Source: an uncultured Chlorobiaceae bacterium (GTDB taxonomy: Bacteria > Bacteroidota > Chlorobiia > Chlorobiales > Chlorobiaceae). From it: DNA of 64,000 bases. How positions within the stretch are numbered: position 1 is the first letter of the stretch; every line of letters begins with the position of its first letter. Location: assembly GCA_903869365.1 (NCBI GenBank), contig CAIPYV010000096.1, positions 1 through 64,000 of the forward strand, read 5' to 3'. Shown one piece after another: positions 27,851-39,500 of this stretch. A program made the translations under genes and the position numbers. The notes beneath the pieces were generated by a model. That model worked only from the letters and a program-made list of their open reading frames with translations. It made no database searches and was not told where the DNA came from.

Positions 27851-28711
27851 TTAATCAACGGCAACCATATTTTCCTTCAACACGTTTGAGCCGGTGAGGG
27901 TTTTTGCTTGTTTCAAATCAACCAGTTTCTGCTGAGCTATAGCATTACCCTGAGAAGCTGCCAGACGATACCAACTCAACGCTTCAGCAAAGTTTTTATC
28001 GTTCCCATAACCTTTTTCTAAGATCAAACCGAGAGAAATCTGCGCCTTTACATTTCCCTGAGTCGCTGCAAGACGAAACCACTTTGCTGCTTCAGTATAA
28101 TTTTGAAGAACGCCTGTACCTCTTGCGTACATAACCCCAAGATTGTTCTGCGCCAGCACATGTCCCTGCTCGGCTGCAAGTTTGTAGAATTTCAATGCTT
28201 CAGTGAGATCCTTTGCAACCCCTGCACCCGTAGCATACGACACCCCAAGATTATATTGGGACTTTACGTCACCTTGAGCAGCTGCAAGCCTATACCATTT
28301 AACCGCTTTTGAAAGGTCTTGTACAACCCCTCTACCTTTGGCATACGATACCCCAAGATTATGCTGAGCCTCTGCCAACCCCTGTAAGGCCGCAAGAGTA
28401 AACCATTCTGCAGCTGCAGTATAGTTCTGCTCAACTCCTTGACCCTTATAATACATCTCTCCCAGATTATACTGAGCCTTGGAAAAACCTTGTTCAGCTG
28501 CAAGACGAACCCATTTTACAGCATCAGTATAATTTTGTTTGACACCCTCACCGGTATAGTAAATACCCCCGATAGTGAATTGGGCTTCTGCATCTCCCCG
28601 TTCAGCCGCAACACGAAGGTCTGAAATTATTCGAGAAGTTTCTGCTCTTCCTATCCCAAAAAACAAAGTCGAGCAGACAATTAAGATTAAAGCTTTTTTA
28701 AGCATAGCCAT
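27851..28711 (-). CDS. Exported Sel1-repeat protein
   Basis: The 286-aa protein begins with a signal peptide (KKALILIVCSTLFFGIGRAE) and then consists of six complete Sel1 repeats of 36 residues and a partial seventh, each with the core AEAQ-NLGV-YA-G-GV-QD-AVKWYRLAA. Such proteins are periplasmic scaffolds; no enzyme domain is present. At DNA level the 108-bp periodicity is easily seen (CAAGATTAT-CTGAGC blocks), making the gene prone to unit gain or loss. It is convergent with the L,D-transpeptidase gene, which also acts in the periplasm, but a link is not shown. Confidence 0.9.
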   Translation of the reverse strand: MAMLKKALILIVCSTLFFGIGRAETSRIISDLRVAAERGDAEAQFTIGGIYYTGEGVKQNYTDAVKWVRLAAEQGFSKAQYNLGEMYYKGQGVEQNYTAAAEWFTLAALQGLAEAQHNLGVSYAKGRGVVQDLSKAVKWYRLAAAQGDVKSQYNLGVSYATGAGVAKDLTEALKFYKLAAEQGHVLAQNNLGVMYARGTGVLQNYTEAAKWFRLAATQGNVKAQISLGLILEKGYGNDKNFAEALSWYRLAASQGNAIAQQKLVDLKQAKTLTGSNVLKENMVAVD

Positions 28712-29252
28712 ATATTTTATAAGCTTCTTTTCTGCTGTATTGCTCGACAGTCACAAAGCACTCTGTGTCAACCTTTGATAACCCAATATTATTTATATTT
28801 ATTACAGCAATTTTCATACCGAGTTATTCAACAAGAAGAGAGTGTTTCACTAACTACTTTGTTAAAAAACGACTTAACAAAAAAAGATTTAATGTATAGG
28901 ATAGTATTACACAACGAACAACCGTCTCATAAGAAAACATGCCGTCTCAACAACGTTTCTCTTATAGATTCTTGTATTTCTGGAAACAAAAAAAGCGAAG
29001 AGGAAAAAAGCTTCCCCTTCGCTATCCAAAACAACAACCCGTCAGGTTTAACCCTATCAATCATCAGTCATTTTTACAACACTGAATCATCATCAGTCAA
29101 CACACACAAGAAAACCTGACCTGCTGCTGCCATCTTTTCGAATCTATAACCATCAGATCATCGAGCAACTTAAACATGCGTTCAAAAGGTATGACGCGAT
29201 TTCTGTCAGAATCTTGCGGTGAATAAGTAATTTTTATCTTTTTTTCTTCGCT
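28712..29252. other. Gene-free spacer between Sel1 gene and efflux operon
   Basis: AT-rich first half with stops in all frames, then the macB-operon terminator at 28986-29023. One plus-strand frame (28775-29119) is open but has no domain or plausible start signal and runs through the terminator, so I reject it. Nothing else is visible. Confidence 0.5.
28986..29023 (-). terminator. Terminator downstream of macAB-type operon
   Basis: AGCGAAGAGGAA and TTCCCCTTCGCT (28994-29023) form a 12-bp stem with one mismatch and a 6-nt loop; on the minus strand TTTTTTT follows. It lies about 230 bp beyond the macB stop. Confidence 0.75.
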
Positions 29253-31226
29253 CTATTCGTATCGGAGGGCTTCGACAGGTTTCAGACTCGCTGCTTTTCT
29301 GGCGGGCCAAAGGCCGAAAAAAATGCCGGTAAGTGCTGAAAAAGCCGTTGCAAGCACAACCGACAAGGGTGAGGTTATTACCGTCCATCCGGCAAAAAAG
29401 GAAAGAATAAGAGAGATACCGATTCCCAATACAATACCGATAAACCCGCCGCTGACGGTCATCCCTACCGATTCTACGAGGAACTGAAGCATAATATCAT
29501 TTTTCCTGGCACCAATGGCCTTACGCAATCCAATCTCTCTTGTTCGTTCGGTCACGGAAACCAGCATAATATTCATGATACCTATGCCTCCGACCACCAG
29601 CGATATAGCAGCAATAGAGCCAAGCAAAAGGCTCATGGTTTGCGTGGTGCTGCTGAGCATCTTCTGAATTTCAGTCATATCCCTGATATTGAAGGAGTCA
29701 TCATCCTCTTTCAGCCGGTGCCGTTTGCGAATCAGCGCGCCGATATCGCTTTTCGTCTTTTCAATTAACGTTGGCGAAGCAACCTCAACAAAAATACCGC
29801 TGAGATAGGTTTTCCCGAGTACACGGTACATGGCTGTGTTTACTGGAATAATCACGACGTCATCTTCGTCCTGCGGTCCGGAAAATCCTTTTGCCGGTGC
29901 AATGCCGATAACGGTGAAATTAATTCTGTTGATTTTTACAGTCTTGCCAAGTGGATTGGTTGTGCCAAAGAGTTCCTTCACAACCGTCACCCCGATAATA
30001 GCCACCTTTTCACGGGTCTGAATCTCTTCACGGGTAAACCACCGTCCGACTGTCGGTATCGCCGATCGCATTGTACCGTAATCATAGCCTACTCCGCTCA
30101 GGTTTGTACTCCAGTTCTTGTTACCAAACACTATTCGGCCAGCTCCGTTCACTACCCCGCTGGCATTTTTTACCAGTGTATGCAGTGAAGCAATCTCGTC
30201 CACATCAGGAAAGGTAAAACGCGCGACAGCACCCGCGCCCTGAGCGGCACCCCTGATTTTTGCCGAGCCAGCCCTGATCGAGAGCATATTGGAACCCATC
30301 GATTTCAACTGCTCCTGCATTGATGCTTTTGCTCCCTCACCGAGCGCCATCATGGCAATCACTGATGCAACCCCGACCAGTATGCCGAGTACTGAGAGAA
30401 AAGAGCGCATCTTGTTGGCAAGAATTGACTGAAAAGCCTGGGCAATAAATCCCAAAACCCGGCCATCCTGCAGGAGCGATCCTTTTGTGGAACCATGGAT
30501 ATCAAAACCGATCTCTCCAGCAACGGCATTTGATGGCTCCTTTCCCGGTTTTCGCTTATCGGTAAGAATGAGACCATCCCTCATGGTAATGATCCGGTCA
30601 GCATACTCGGCGATCTCATTTTCATGCGTGACCATGATGATGGTTTTACCCTCTTCATGGAGTCCTTGCAGAATCTTCATAATCTCGGCAGAATTCTTCG
30701 TGTCGAGATTGCCTGTCGGTTCATCGGCAAAAATGATCAGGGGATCACGAACCAGTGCTCTTGCTATGGCCACTCGCTGCTGTTCACCTCCTGAAAGCTG
30801 ATTAGGCGTATGATCGATTCTCTTTTCAAGACCAACCATCTTCAGACGTTCTATCGCCTCCTGACGAAAGTTTCCTTTCAGGCCACTGTAGATATAGGGA
30901 AGCCGGACATTATCGACAATGTCCATCCGCTTGAGCAGGTGAAACTGCTGAAACACAAACCCGGCAACATTATTACGCACTCCGGCCTGCTCATCCTCCG
31001 TCATGGTATTGACATTATTACCGAAAATCCGGTACTCACCCTTGTCGGGATTGTCCAGAAGCCCGAGAATCTGAAGGAGTGATGATTTGCCTGACCCTGA
31101 GGCACCCATGATAGCAACAAACTCACCCTGCTCAATAGTAAGGGAAACACCTCGCAAAGCATGAACAGTGCTTTCACCGATCAGGTATGTCCGGTGAACA
31201 TCGAGAAGCTCAAGCATGCTTTTCAT
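29253..31226 (-). CDS. macB: MacB-type ABC transporter (ATPase-permease fusion)
   Basis: The 657-aa protein joins an N-terminal ATPase of the LolD/MacB type (Walker [13 protein letters not shown], signature [15 protein letters not shown], Walker [17 protein letters not shown]) to a permease with one membrane helix near residue 280, a large periplasmic domain and three C-terminal helices within the FtsX/MacB core ([20 protein letters not shown]). This matches MacB, which uses ATP to push macrolides, peptides or lipids from the periplasm through a TolC-like channel. It overlaps macA by 4 nt. The substrate is not known. A related role in lipoprotein or heme export cannot be excluded. Confidence 0.93.
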   Translation of the reverse strand: MKSMLELLDVHRTYLIGESTVHALRGVSLTIEQGEFVAIMGASGSGKSSLLQILGLLDNPDKGEYRIFGNNVNTMTEDEQAGVRNNVAGFVFQQFHLLKRMDIVDNVRLPYIYSGLKGNFRQEAIERLKMVGLEKRIDHTPNQLSGGEQQRVAIARALVRDPLIIFADEPTGNLDTKNSAEIMKILQGLHEEGKTIIMVTHENEIAEYADRIITMRDGLILTDKRKPGKEPSNAVAGEIGFDIHGSTKGSLLQDGRVLGFIAQAFQSILANKMRSFLSVLGILVGVASVIAMMALGEGAKASMQEQLKSMGSNMLSIRAGSAKIRGAAQGAGAVARFTFPDVDEIASLHTLVKNASGVVNGAGRIVFGNKNWSTNLSGVGYDYGTMRSAIPTVGRWFTREEIQTREKVAIIGVTVVKELFGTTNPLGKTVKINRINFTVIGIAPAKGFSGPQDEDDVVIIPVNTAMYRVLGKTYLSGIFVEVASPTLIEKTKSDIGALIRKRHRLKEDDDSFNIRDMTEIQKMLSSTTQTMSLLLGSIAAISLVVGGIGIMNIMLVSVTERTREIGLRKAIGARKNDIMLQFLVESVGMTVSGGFIGIVLGIGISLILSFFAGWTVITSPLSVVLATAFSALTGIFFGLWPARKAASLKPVEALRYE

Positions 31227-32194
31227 GGTTTCGATCTACGCTGTGGGGGAGTAAAAGGATTTAAACCTCCTTTATTTTTGGGTAACACAAAAGTGGTATC
31301 TGGCATCAGGACAAGAGAGTTGTGAGTTAAACCCTCAAGAATTTCAATATTGGTTCCATCCTGTAACCCTGTCTCCACTATGGTGTATCGTCTCCCTTTT
31401 TCGGCATCATCGCTTTTCTGACGAACAACACTTTTACCGTTTCTATTCTGGACAGCGCTGATCGGCAACAGTAACGCACCGTTTTTTTCCTGTACGATAA
31501 TTTTGATATTGGCGCTCATTCCAGAACGGAACACATCAGGAATACGGTCAGGAATAATATCGACATTGTAGATGTTGACGTTATTCTGCAGATGTGACTC
31601 GTAGTAGATATGCTCAACAGCGCCATTCACCCGAATGTCAGGATAGGCATCAAGCCCGATCAACGCTTTTTGACCGATTTTTACCCGTCCAATATCGGTT
31701 TCATCAACGAACGCCTTGACAATAAGGCGGTCTGAGAGTACGAACAGTGAATCACTCGTCGTCACCGTCTGGCCAGGATCGACACTGCGTACAATAACCT
31801 GTCCGTCCATAGGAGCAATAACTGCTGTTTTTTTATAGACATTTTCCCAATAGCTCTGTTCACTTTTTCCCTGCAGCTTTGCAGCATCAAGCAGCGCAGC
31901 CCGCTCGGTTGAACTGAGCATGGCAAGCACAGCGCCTTTCTTGACCAGCCTGCCTTCATCGACAAGAATTTCCTCTATTCTTCCGCCAACCGATGACTGG
32001 ATTTTAACGCGATTCTGCGGTTCAACAGCTCCGGTAGTCGATATTGATAACCTGATGGTTCCGCGTGATGGATGAATTTCATCATATCGTTTCTCCACAG
32101 TGCGAGTACCTTTAAATAACAAGAAACTCCCTATGCCAAGAACAAGAACCGAACCTACAACTCCCCATACCAGTTTACTCCTGCTGACCTTCAA
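31223..32194 (-). CDS. macA: MacA-type periplasmic adaptor protein
   Basis: Membrane-fusion protein linking MacB to the outer-membrane channel. The frame is open to 32254, but an AGGAGGAG ribosome binding site sits just ahead of a TTG at 32194, so translation should start there (about 323 aa). An N-terminal membrane anchor ([20 protein letters not shown]) is followed by the split lipoyl domain ([20 protein letters not shown] and [20 protein letters not shown]), a hairpin shorter than usual, and beta-barrel domains. The start overlaps the end of the outer-membrane channel gene by 20 nt and its stop overlaps macB by 4 nt, so the three are translationally coupled. Confidence 0.9.
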   Translation of the reverse strand: MKVSRSKLVWGVVGSVLVLGIGSFLLFKGTRTVEKRYDEIHPSRGTIRLSISTTGAVEPQNRVKIQSSVGGRIEEILVDEGRLVKKGAVLAMLSSTERAALLDAAKLQGKSEQSYWENVYKKTAVIAPMDGQVIVRSVDPGQTVTTSDSLFVLSDRLIVKAFVDETDIGRVKIGQKALIGLDAYPDIRVNGAVEHIYYESHLQNNVNIYNVDIIPDRIPDVFRSGMSANIKIIVQEKNGALLLPISAVQNRNGKSVVRQKSDDAEKGRRYTIVETGLQDGTNIEILEGLTHNSLVLMPDTTFVLPKNKGGLNPFTPPQRRSKP

Positions 32195-33449
32195 GCGCTC
32201 CTCCTTTTGACTGTATCCATTGAGCCTCGGCGAGCAGCATATCTGCCTCGGCATTGAGTAAATTCTTTTTTGCGTTCACAAGATTGTTTTCAATAATCAC
32301 CCAGTCGTTGAAGGTAACAAGACCATTCGAGTATTGGGCGTTTGCAATTTTAGAACGTTCGCTTGCTGCCTCAAGCTGTTTATTCTGTACAACAACCATC
32401 TGGCGTGCATCCTGAAAACTCTTCCAGCTTTGTTCGAGTGCGTTGAAGAGGAGGAGAAAGCCGCTTTGTTCCTGTGCATTCTGCTGGCTCAAGAATGCCT
32501 TGGCTTTGGCAACCCTTGCCCTGCCACTTCCACCTTCATAGATTGGCACGGAAAGCGTCATTCCAGCACTCCAGTCTACCGCATCGGTTGGCAGGCGATC
32601 ATAAGCACCTCTCCCGACTGATGAGGTCAGATAGATTTGTGGTGCAAAAGCACTCCTGGAAGCATCAAGATCAAAACGTGCAGCTTTGCTTTTGGTATCA
32701 AGCTGCTGAAAAAGGGGATTGTTTTTTACCAGCTTCGTTAGATCAGGTTTGCTGGCTGAAGGTTCACTGAGGTTGAATGTTCCCTTAACGGAGAACGGTT
32801 CATGAATATCTCGTCCGAGTGCTGATGCGAGGTTTGTCTGGGCAAGGATCAAGCCCCGTTTCGACTGGGAAACTTCAAACTGCGCTTGAGCCAGGTCAGC
32901 TTCAGCCTGACGAAGCGAACCGATATGTTCACGCCCTCCCTGGTAACGCAGACTGATCAGACGGACATTATTCTGTCGACGTACAGAGATTTCAGTGGCA
33001 AGTCCGACAAGATTCTGCGCTTTGAGCAATTGGATAAATGCGGAACGGAGAGCAAAACGGAGATTGGCAGAAACGGCATTGTAGTTATATTGGGCGGCCT
33101 TGATTGATTCTGCATTACTGGCAATCTGGTTTGAGGTTTTGTGTCCGTCATAAAGAAGCTGCTGAGCAGACAACGAATACGAAAGGGCTGAAGATGATCC
33201 GACTCCTTTTCCAAGAGTTGCGTTCTCTGAAGAGGTTACGCCAAAACTGAGCTGAGGCAATAACGCTCCTTTTGTAATGCGTTTATCGGCTTCGGCCTGT
33301 TGCAACACCGCAAGGGCTGAAAAGAGGTCAGGATGTGCCTTCACAGCTTCACTGACGCACTGATCCCAAGTTACAGACTCTTCCGCGTAGAGTGAAGAGA
33401 CTGCAACGAAAAAAGCCATAGCCACTAACAGAGTGATTTTTACCCTCAT
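32175..33449 (-). CDS. TolC-family outer-membrane efflux protein
   Basis: First gene of the efflux operon. The signal peptide MRVKITLLVAMAFFVAVSSL argues for a start at 33449 rather than 33503. The mature part of about 400 residues shows the two repeated TolC halves: long amphipathic helices (ADLAQAQFEVSQSKRGLILA; NAQEQSGFLLLFNALEQSW) and beta-strand ends with LTSSVGRG and SAGMTLSVPIYEGG. It should form a trimeric channel that accepts substrates from the MacA/MacB pump. The last 20 nt overlap the macA start. Confidence 0.9.
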   Translation of the reverse strand: MRVKITLLVAMAFFVAVSSLYAEESVTWDQCVSEAVKAHPDLFSALAVLQQAEADKRITKGALLPQLSFGVTSSENATLGKGVGSSSALSYSLSAQQLLYDGHKTSNQIASNAESIKAAQYNYNAVSANLRFALRSAFIQLLKAQNLVGLATEISVRRQNNVRLISLRYQGGREHIGSLRQAEADLAQAQFEVSQSKRGLILAQTNLASALGRDIHEPFSVKGTFNLSEPSASKPDLTKLVKNNPLFQQLDTKSKAARFDLDASRSAFAPQIYLTSSVGRGAYDRLPTDAVDWSAGMTLSVPIYEGGSGRARVAKAKAFLSQQNAQEQSGFLLLFNALEQSWKSFQDARQMVVVQNKQLEAASERSKIANAQYSNGLVTFNDWVIIENNLVNAKKNLLNAEADMLLAEAQWIQSKGGALEGQQE

Positions 33450-33581
33450 GCCAAAACAGTCTTTTCTTTTTTTGAAATTGTCACCATCATCATGGTTTAT
33501 CATCTTCGACGACCTTTGTGTGAAAACCTTGCTCTTTATAAGGACAATATTGATATAAATTCAGCACTTCCAACATTGATG

Positions 33582-34367
33582 TCATACTCTACCGGTAAAA
33601 AAATCCTTGTTGCGAAAAGAACCAAAAACAAGTCGGAGCAAGGCTTTCCTTTTTGTCAGCCACTCAATGCGGTCATACTCTTTGTCGCTGGCAAGCATTT
33701 TTTTAACAAGAAACACTGAGACAGTTTCGACATCATCAGCCATGCGATTAAAAAAATTTTTCCGTGAAACTTCATTTGAACTGGAAAGAGTATCCATAAG
33801 CATTCCGGTTATTACCATTCCAGGGCTCAACACCCCTATCTGAACACCACTCCCCTTTGCCTCATGCGAAAATGCTTTTGTAAAATAGTGCACAGCACTT
33901 TTTGATGTTCCATAAATACTCATTCGGTCGACAATCGATCCTCCGCTGCCATGACCTTCCATATTAAATATTTTACCACTACCCTGCCTGCTCATTCCGT
34001 TGAATGCCGTGACAGTTCCATTAATGAGGCCTCGAAGATTGACATCCAATATATGCCCGACCGTTACATCGTCAAGTTCCCATACTTTCTTCAAGGATTG
34101 TCCAATACCGGCATTGTTGACCCAAATATCAACATTTCCAAACCGCTTACCGGCAGACTGAAATAGATGCTCCATAGCATCTCGGTCAGCGACAGATCCT
34201 TCGACACCCAGAACTCTTCCTTTATAGTGACTCAAGGTACGAAACGCCTCATCAAGATGTTCCTGACTGCTGCCATTCAGGGTGACTGCATGCCCTTGTT
34301 CAAGGAATTGTTTTGCAAGCCCAAGGCCTATGCCTCTTGTGCTACCGGTTATAACAACATTTTTCAT
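33582..34367 (-). CDS. Short-chain dehydrogenase resembling chlorophyll b reductase (NYC1/NOL)
   Basis: The ATG at 34367 starts the Rossmann fold directly (KNVVITGSTRGIGLGLAKQF). The cofactor motif TGSTRGIG, the NNAG motif in VDIWVNNAGIG and the catalytic Tyr/Lys in YGTSKSAVHYF place it in the classical SDR family. What sets it apart is the segment IFNMEGHGSGGS before the catalytic Tyr, plus LSPGMVITGMLMD and a C-terminal LLRLVFGSFRNKDFF; from memory, plant NYC1/NOL proteins carry very similar IFNMDGAGSGGS and SPGMVLTELLL segments. Those enzymes reduce the C7-formyl of chlorophyll(ide) b. In a green sulfur bacterium a comparable C7 carbonyl exists in bacteriochlorophyll e. Substrate here is inferred only. 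It is divergent from the ABC-F gene and the efflux operon follows on the same strand after 130 bp. Confidence 0.8.
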   Translation of the reverse strand: MKNVVITGSTRGIGLGLAKQFLEQGHAVTLNGSSQEHLDEAFRTLSHYKGRVLGVEGSVADRDAMEHLFQSAGKRFGNVDIWVNNAGIGQSLKKVWELDDVTVGHILDVNLRGLINGTVTAFNGMSRQGSGKIFNMEGHGSGGSIVDRMSIYGTSKSAVHYFTKAFSHEAKGSGVQIGVLSPGMVITGMLMDTLSSSNEVSRKNFFNRMADDVETVSVFLVKKMLASDKEYDRIEWLTKRKALLRLVFGSFRNKDFFTGRV

Positions 34368-34550
34368 GACAATCAATGATTCAAGAGAACCGTGAAACAA
34401 ACAGTTTTTTAAATATATATATATCCATTTATAACGGCCCCTCGTTACAATAAGGCAAAGAATCGTGAAGCTTTGGTGAAATATTGTATCTTTTCCCCGT
34501 GTATAATATTTTTTCTATGATGTTGATCTATTTCAAAAGTCCTCTCTATC

Positions 34551-36509
34551 ATGCTTGAAGCAAGAAATCTCTCCCTCAGTGTTGGAACAAAAGAGCTCCT
34601 GACCGATACCTCGTTCCGCGTAGGAGACAAAGACCATGTCAGTCTTGTCGGTCTTAACGGTACAGGAAAAACAACGCTCCTGCGCCTTATCAGCGGGCCA
34701 AATACCGACTCCGCGCTCATTACCACCGGACAATTTCTCAAATCGGCTGAAACTACCATCGGTTATCTTCCCCAGGAAATTTCCTTTGATGCCGACCTTG
34801 AAAAAACCGCCCTTCAATATGCCCTTCAGGCCAACGTCCGGCTTTTTGAGCTTTCTGATAAAATAACCCGCATGGAACACGAGCTCGCCCTGCCCGAACA
34901 GGATTATGAAAGTGAGGCTTATCATCAGCTTATAGAACACTTTTCCGATGCAATGCACGAGTTTGAGCATCTTGGCGGCTACACCATGCAGTCAAATGCA
35001 GAAAAAGTGCTTGGTGGTCTTGGATTCAGCGAAATTGATTTTCATAAAAAAGTCAAAGCTTTTTCAGGTGGATGGCAGATGCGTCTGCATCTTACCAAAC
35101 TTCTGCTGCAGAACCCGACACTACTGCTCCTTGACGAACCGACAAACCACCTTGACATCGACTCACTCCGCTGGCTGGAAAATTATCTTGTCAACTATGA
35201 GCACAGCTATATCATTGTTTCTCATGATCGCTTTTTCCTTGACAAACTGACCACCAAAACCCTGGAAATTGCATTCACGCGTATTAATGAGTACAAGGGA
35301 AACTACTCCTATTATGAAAAAGAGAAGGCCGAGCGTTATGAGCTGATGATGGGTAAATACGAAAATGACGTAAAGAAAATAGAGGAGCTTAAGGCTTTTG
35401 TCGATCGCTTCCGCTACAAGGCCACAAAGGCACGACAGGCACAGAGCCGCCTCAAGCAGATGGAGAAGATGGAGAAAAACATGTTCTCCCCTGAAGAGGA
35501 TAACTCTCGCATCTCCTTCCGCTTTCCAAAGGCAAATCCATCCGGACGTGAAGTCATGAGGCTTGATGGCATTAAAAAAGCCTATATCCTGCCCGACGGC
35601 ACAAAAAAACAGGTGCTCAACAGCATCGATCTTGAGGTAATGCGCGGCGACCGAATTGCCATTGTAGGCTCAAACGGCGCAGGAAAGACAACCTTCTGCA
35701 AAATTCTGGCCGGAGAAATAGATTTTGAAGGCAAGCTGAGCATAGGGCACAATGTCTCCCTGAACTACTTTGCACAGCATCAGACTGAAAACCTCTCCCC
35801 GGAAAAAAGCGTCTATACGGAAATGGCCGATTCAGCGCCAACGTCAGAAGCGCAGAAAAAAGTGCGGGATATTCTCGGATGCTTTCTTTTCAGTGGAGAT
35901 GCGGTTAATAAAAAGATCAAGGTTCTGTCTGGGGGCGAAAAATCAAGAGTTGCTTTGGCGAAAATTTTACTTCAGGCATCAAACCTTCTGATCATGGATG
36001 AGCCTACAAATCATCTTGACATGCGATCAAAAGAGATGCTGATTGACTCACTTGAATACTATGACGGCACCCTGTTGATTGTCAGTCACGACCGCTATTT
36101 CCTCGACAGCTTGGTCAACAAGGTGGTAGAAATAAAAAACGGCTCTCTCCAGCTCTATCTTGGCACCTATGCCGAATATCTTGAAAAAGCTGAGAAAACC
36201 CTGGAGGCGGAACGCAAAGAGGAGGCCGCCGCACGACAGAAAAAACAGAGTGCCCCACCAAAAATCAGTGAAAAAGAGACAGAGCAGACTAAGAAAAGCG
36301 TCGCAGTTAAAAAAGACAAAAAGAGAATCGAGGAGATCGAGCAAAATATCAACCGGCTCGAACAGAAAAAAGAGACACTTGAAACCATGATGGCAACTGA
36401 GGACTTCTATAAAAAAAGCCAGGAAGAAACGGCTAAAGTTCTTGATGGATATCATACCCTGTGCAATGAACTGAATGTGCTTTTTGCAGAATGGGAACAA
36501 AAGAGTTAA
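34551..36509 (+). CDS. ABC-F family ATPase
   Basis: This 652-aa soluble protein has two ABC domains joined by a basic helical linker: first Walker [14 protein letters not shown], signature [15 protein letters not shown], Walker [14 protein letters not shown]; second Walker [14 protein letters not shown], signature [16 protein letters not shown], Walker [14 protein letters not shown]. The C-terminal 100 residues are a charged coiled coil ([17 protein letters not shown]), as in Uup/YheS-type members. ABC-F proteins act on the ribosome, relieving stalled translation; no membrane domain is present. It is transcribed alone and ends at a bidirectional terminator. Confidence 0.93.
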   Translation: MLEARNLSLSVGTKELLTDTSFRVGDKDHVSLVGLNGTGKTTLLRLISGPNTDSALITTGQFLKSAETTIGYLPQEISFDADLEKTALQYALQANVRLFELSDKITRMEHELALPEQDYESEAYHQLIEHFSDAMHEFEHLGGYTMQSNAEKVLGGLGFSEIDFHKKVKAFSGGWQMRLHLTKLLLQNPTLLLLDEPTNHLDIDSLRWLENYLVNYEHSYIIVSHDRFFLDKLTTKTLEIAFTRINEYKGNYSYYEKEKAERYELMMGKYENDVKKIEELKAFVDRFRYKATKARQAQSRLKQMEKMEKNMFSPEEDNSRISFRFPKANPSGREVMRLDGIKKAYILPDGTKKQVLNSIDLEVMRGDRIAIVGSNGAGKTTFCKILAGEIDFEGKLSIGHNVSLNYFAQHQTENLSPEKSVYTEMADSAPTSEAQKKVRDILGCFLFSGDAVNKKIKVLSGGEKSRVALAKILLQASNLLIMDEPTNHLDMRSKEMLIDSLEYYDGTLLIVSHDRYFLDSLVNKVVEIKNGSLQLYLGTYAEYLEKAEKTLEAERKEEAAARQKKQSAPPKISEKETEQTKKSVAVKKDKKRIEEIEQNINRLEQKKETLETMMATEDFYKKSQEETAKVLDGYHTLCNELNVLFAEWEQKS

Positions 36510-36519
36510 TGATCTTCCA

Positions 36520-36549
36520 CCGGCAAAAACCCAAACCTGTTTTTGCCGG
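36520..36549. terminator. Bidirectional terminator between ABC-F and sensor kinase
   Basis: CCGGCAAAAAC and GTTTTTGCCGG form an 11-bp perfect stem with an 8-nt loop between two convergent genes. The A- and T-rich arm bases serve either direction. Confidence 0.8.
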
Positions 36550-36555
36550 AAGAGT

Positions 36556-39500
36556 CTACAACCATTTTTGAATTGTTTCAATCAGAATTGCCGGAGTTAT
36601 CGGCTTTGAAACATAATCGCTCATACCTGCCTGCAGACAGAGTTCACGATCTCCCTTCATTGCATGAGCAGTAAGAGCGATAACGGGAATCGTGTGATTG
36701 AGTACTGCTGAGTGGGGACTACGAATGATACGTGTTGCCTCGAGACCATCCATTTCCTGCATCTGCACATCCATAATAACAAGATGGTAGGGACGAGCTT
36801 CAAGCGCCCGAAGCGCTTCAACACCATTGGTAACCACATCAATATGATAACCGAACTTCCGAAGAATACCCATGACCACCTTTTGATTGACACGACTGTC
36901 TTCAGCAAGAAGCAGTCTGATCTCCGCACGACCACTTTTCTCAGGTATTTCCTCAGAGGACAGAAGCATTCTGCTGGTCTTTTTCCCATCTTTTGAGTAC
37001 TGCCAGCCATTGACCTGATTCTTCTGTTTTCTGAACGGAAGGATAAACCAGAATTCCGACCCCTTATGTTCAAGGCTTTTTACTCCTATCTCTCCTCCCA
37101 TAAGCAGCACAAGCCGTCGGCATATAGCCAATCCAAGACCTGTCCCCCCGAACCTGCGAGTCATGGAGGCATCAACCTGGGTAAAACTTGAAAAAAGAGT
37201 TTTAATTTTCTCCTGTGGTATTCCAATACCGCTATCTGTAACCATAAAGCGGAGCCTGACCTCGTCATCATTACCCGAAATATGCTCCACAGACAATGAC
37301 ACCTCCCCCTGATTCGTAAACTTGATCGCATTACCGACAAGATTGTTGAGAATCTGGTATAGTCGCCCCGGATCACCCCGGAGAAAAGGAGTAACCTCTG
37401 GGGAAAGAGTGTAAATAAATTTTAGATTTTTTTCATCAGCTTTCAGGGCCATAATCACAGCAAAATCATCGACAACCTTTCGCAGATCAAAATCAAGAAT
37501 TTCAAGATCAAGTTTTCCTGCCTCAATCTTTGAAAAATCAAGAATATCATTGAGCAAGTTCAACAGAGACTCCGCACTTGCAAGTGCATCCTGCGCATAT
37601 TCCCGCTGCTGGGTGTTCAAAGCGGTATCAAGCAGAAGGGCGGTCATACCGATAACTCCGTTCATCGGTGTACGGATTTCATGGCTCATATTGGCCAGAA
37701 ATTCACTTTTTGCACGGTTTGCTGTTTCAGCGATAAAACGCGCAGTTACAAGCGCGGTTTCATGACGACGACGAACTTCAGTATTGGTAATGAGTTCAGA
37801 AAGAATCCGAAGCAGGGCAATATCCTCATCTCCCCAAGTTTTAAACTCACGAACTGAATCAAACCCCACAAAACCAAAACACTGATCACCATAATTCAAA
37901 GGAATGGTAATAAGTGACTGAATACCCTGAGGCTCCAGTATCGCCCATAAAGCGCTATTTTCCTTTAAAACATTAACATCAGGGATATAGACAACATTTC
38001 CCTGACGATGAGTTGCAAGCCATTCCGGCACCACCTCATTGGATATATCCTGAAGATTCTGAATTTCAGCAGTGATCCCCGAGGCACACCACTCATGGGT
38101 ATTGCTCATGGTTCCCTTTTCAAAGTCATAATGAAAGAGGTAAACACGGTCAACGCCTGAAAACTCTCCGACAAGGGCAAGCACCCTGTTGATGGATTTA
38201 TCAAGATCATCAAGAGGGTTATTGACAAAACCGATTGCAAGATCAATGAGCAACATTTGAAATGCAGACCTGTGTCTGAGTTCCTCTTCACGACGATTGA
38301 TGCTCCTGTCTGTTCGCCTTAAAACAACAATAAGAAAACCGAAAACCAGAGCAAAAATGACGATAATGGCAATCCCCCCAATTGATATAAGACGGTAAAC
38401 AGTCCACTTGTATGCCGAAATATCCTGCATCAGAATCATTTTACCAATCACTCTTCCTGAAGATTCTTTTAGAGGTTGGGCGGTAATTCTCCACGATCTG
38501 CCAGCCAGATCAGATTCAATACCTTCTGATGCATCGGCAGCAGAAAGGACTGAATTAAATTCCTGGGGAAAACGTCCAAACGAGGAAAACACCAGAAGCT
38601 CATTACGGTAAAGATCCCATCTGACGTCATTCTGAAAATTTTTCCTATCCTCATCCCCTACCGATCTTTGAATAAATTGTTTGTTGATAAAAATCGCCAA
38701 CCCGCTACCCGTCTCCAGTTTAATTCCCTTTAGAATATCCTCAATATCCTTACCAAGCTCAATATAACCGACAAGCCGACCTTCAAAAATCACTGGTATG
38801 TCGACCCAAAGAGTAAAACGCCCCAAAGGATTTAGTTCAATACCATTTGAGAGTTTTCTACTCCTCTCTGCCTCAGCTAAGGTTAAGCGGTTAATTCGCT
38901 CACCACTATGAGCAGGATTTGACACATTAAGAATACAAAGGTGCTCTGGATCAATAAAATTACATTGTGTTATCCCGTAAACGCGCTTGAGTCCCTCATA
39001 AAGTGGAGCTGTGTGCGAAGAGAGTTGACCTTTATCCTGTGCTTGTATTGCCTTAATTATAGAACTGTCATGACTGAGTTCCTCAACGATGATCGTAAGG
39101 GCATCCTCGGCCACATCAATGCTTTTCTGAAATGCACTGGATACCTCAGATTCAGAGTGGTGAACAGCATCAATTACTCTCTGCTGATGCTGCTTCCAAA
39201 GAAGCAAACTCATAAAGGCAATTATTAATGACATCAACACGCCCAGAGGAAAAATAAGACGGCGACGTACCGGGCTGGGAATTGCCTCGACATTGCGTGA
39301 AAGAAGATAAGAAGTGATGAGTGTAATGAGAGTCACCAACATCAGCCCTACAGGAATAGAAGATCGAGCGATAATGTCCAATGTCCAGTCAGAAGCATCG
39401 ACATCCATACCAAATACAGCAATGACCTTTCCGTTCCGGGGATCTACGAGAGGAACAAATCCACTAACCCAGTTACCCCAGCGATCGGGAACTGGCCCTT

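Noticed and set aside
27851-28711. 108-bp periodic repeats considered as a CRISPR-like array
   Set aside because: The period is exactly 36 codons and every unit encodes a Sel1 repeat, so it is a coding repeat.
28775-29119. 114-codon plus frame between Sel1 gene and efflux operon
   Set aside because: It crosses a terminator hairpin, has no domain and no ribosome binding site.
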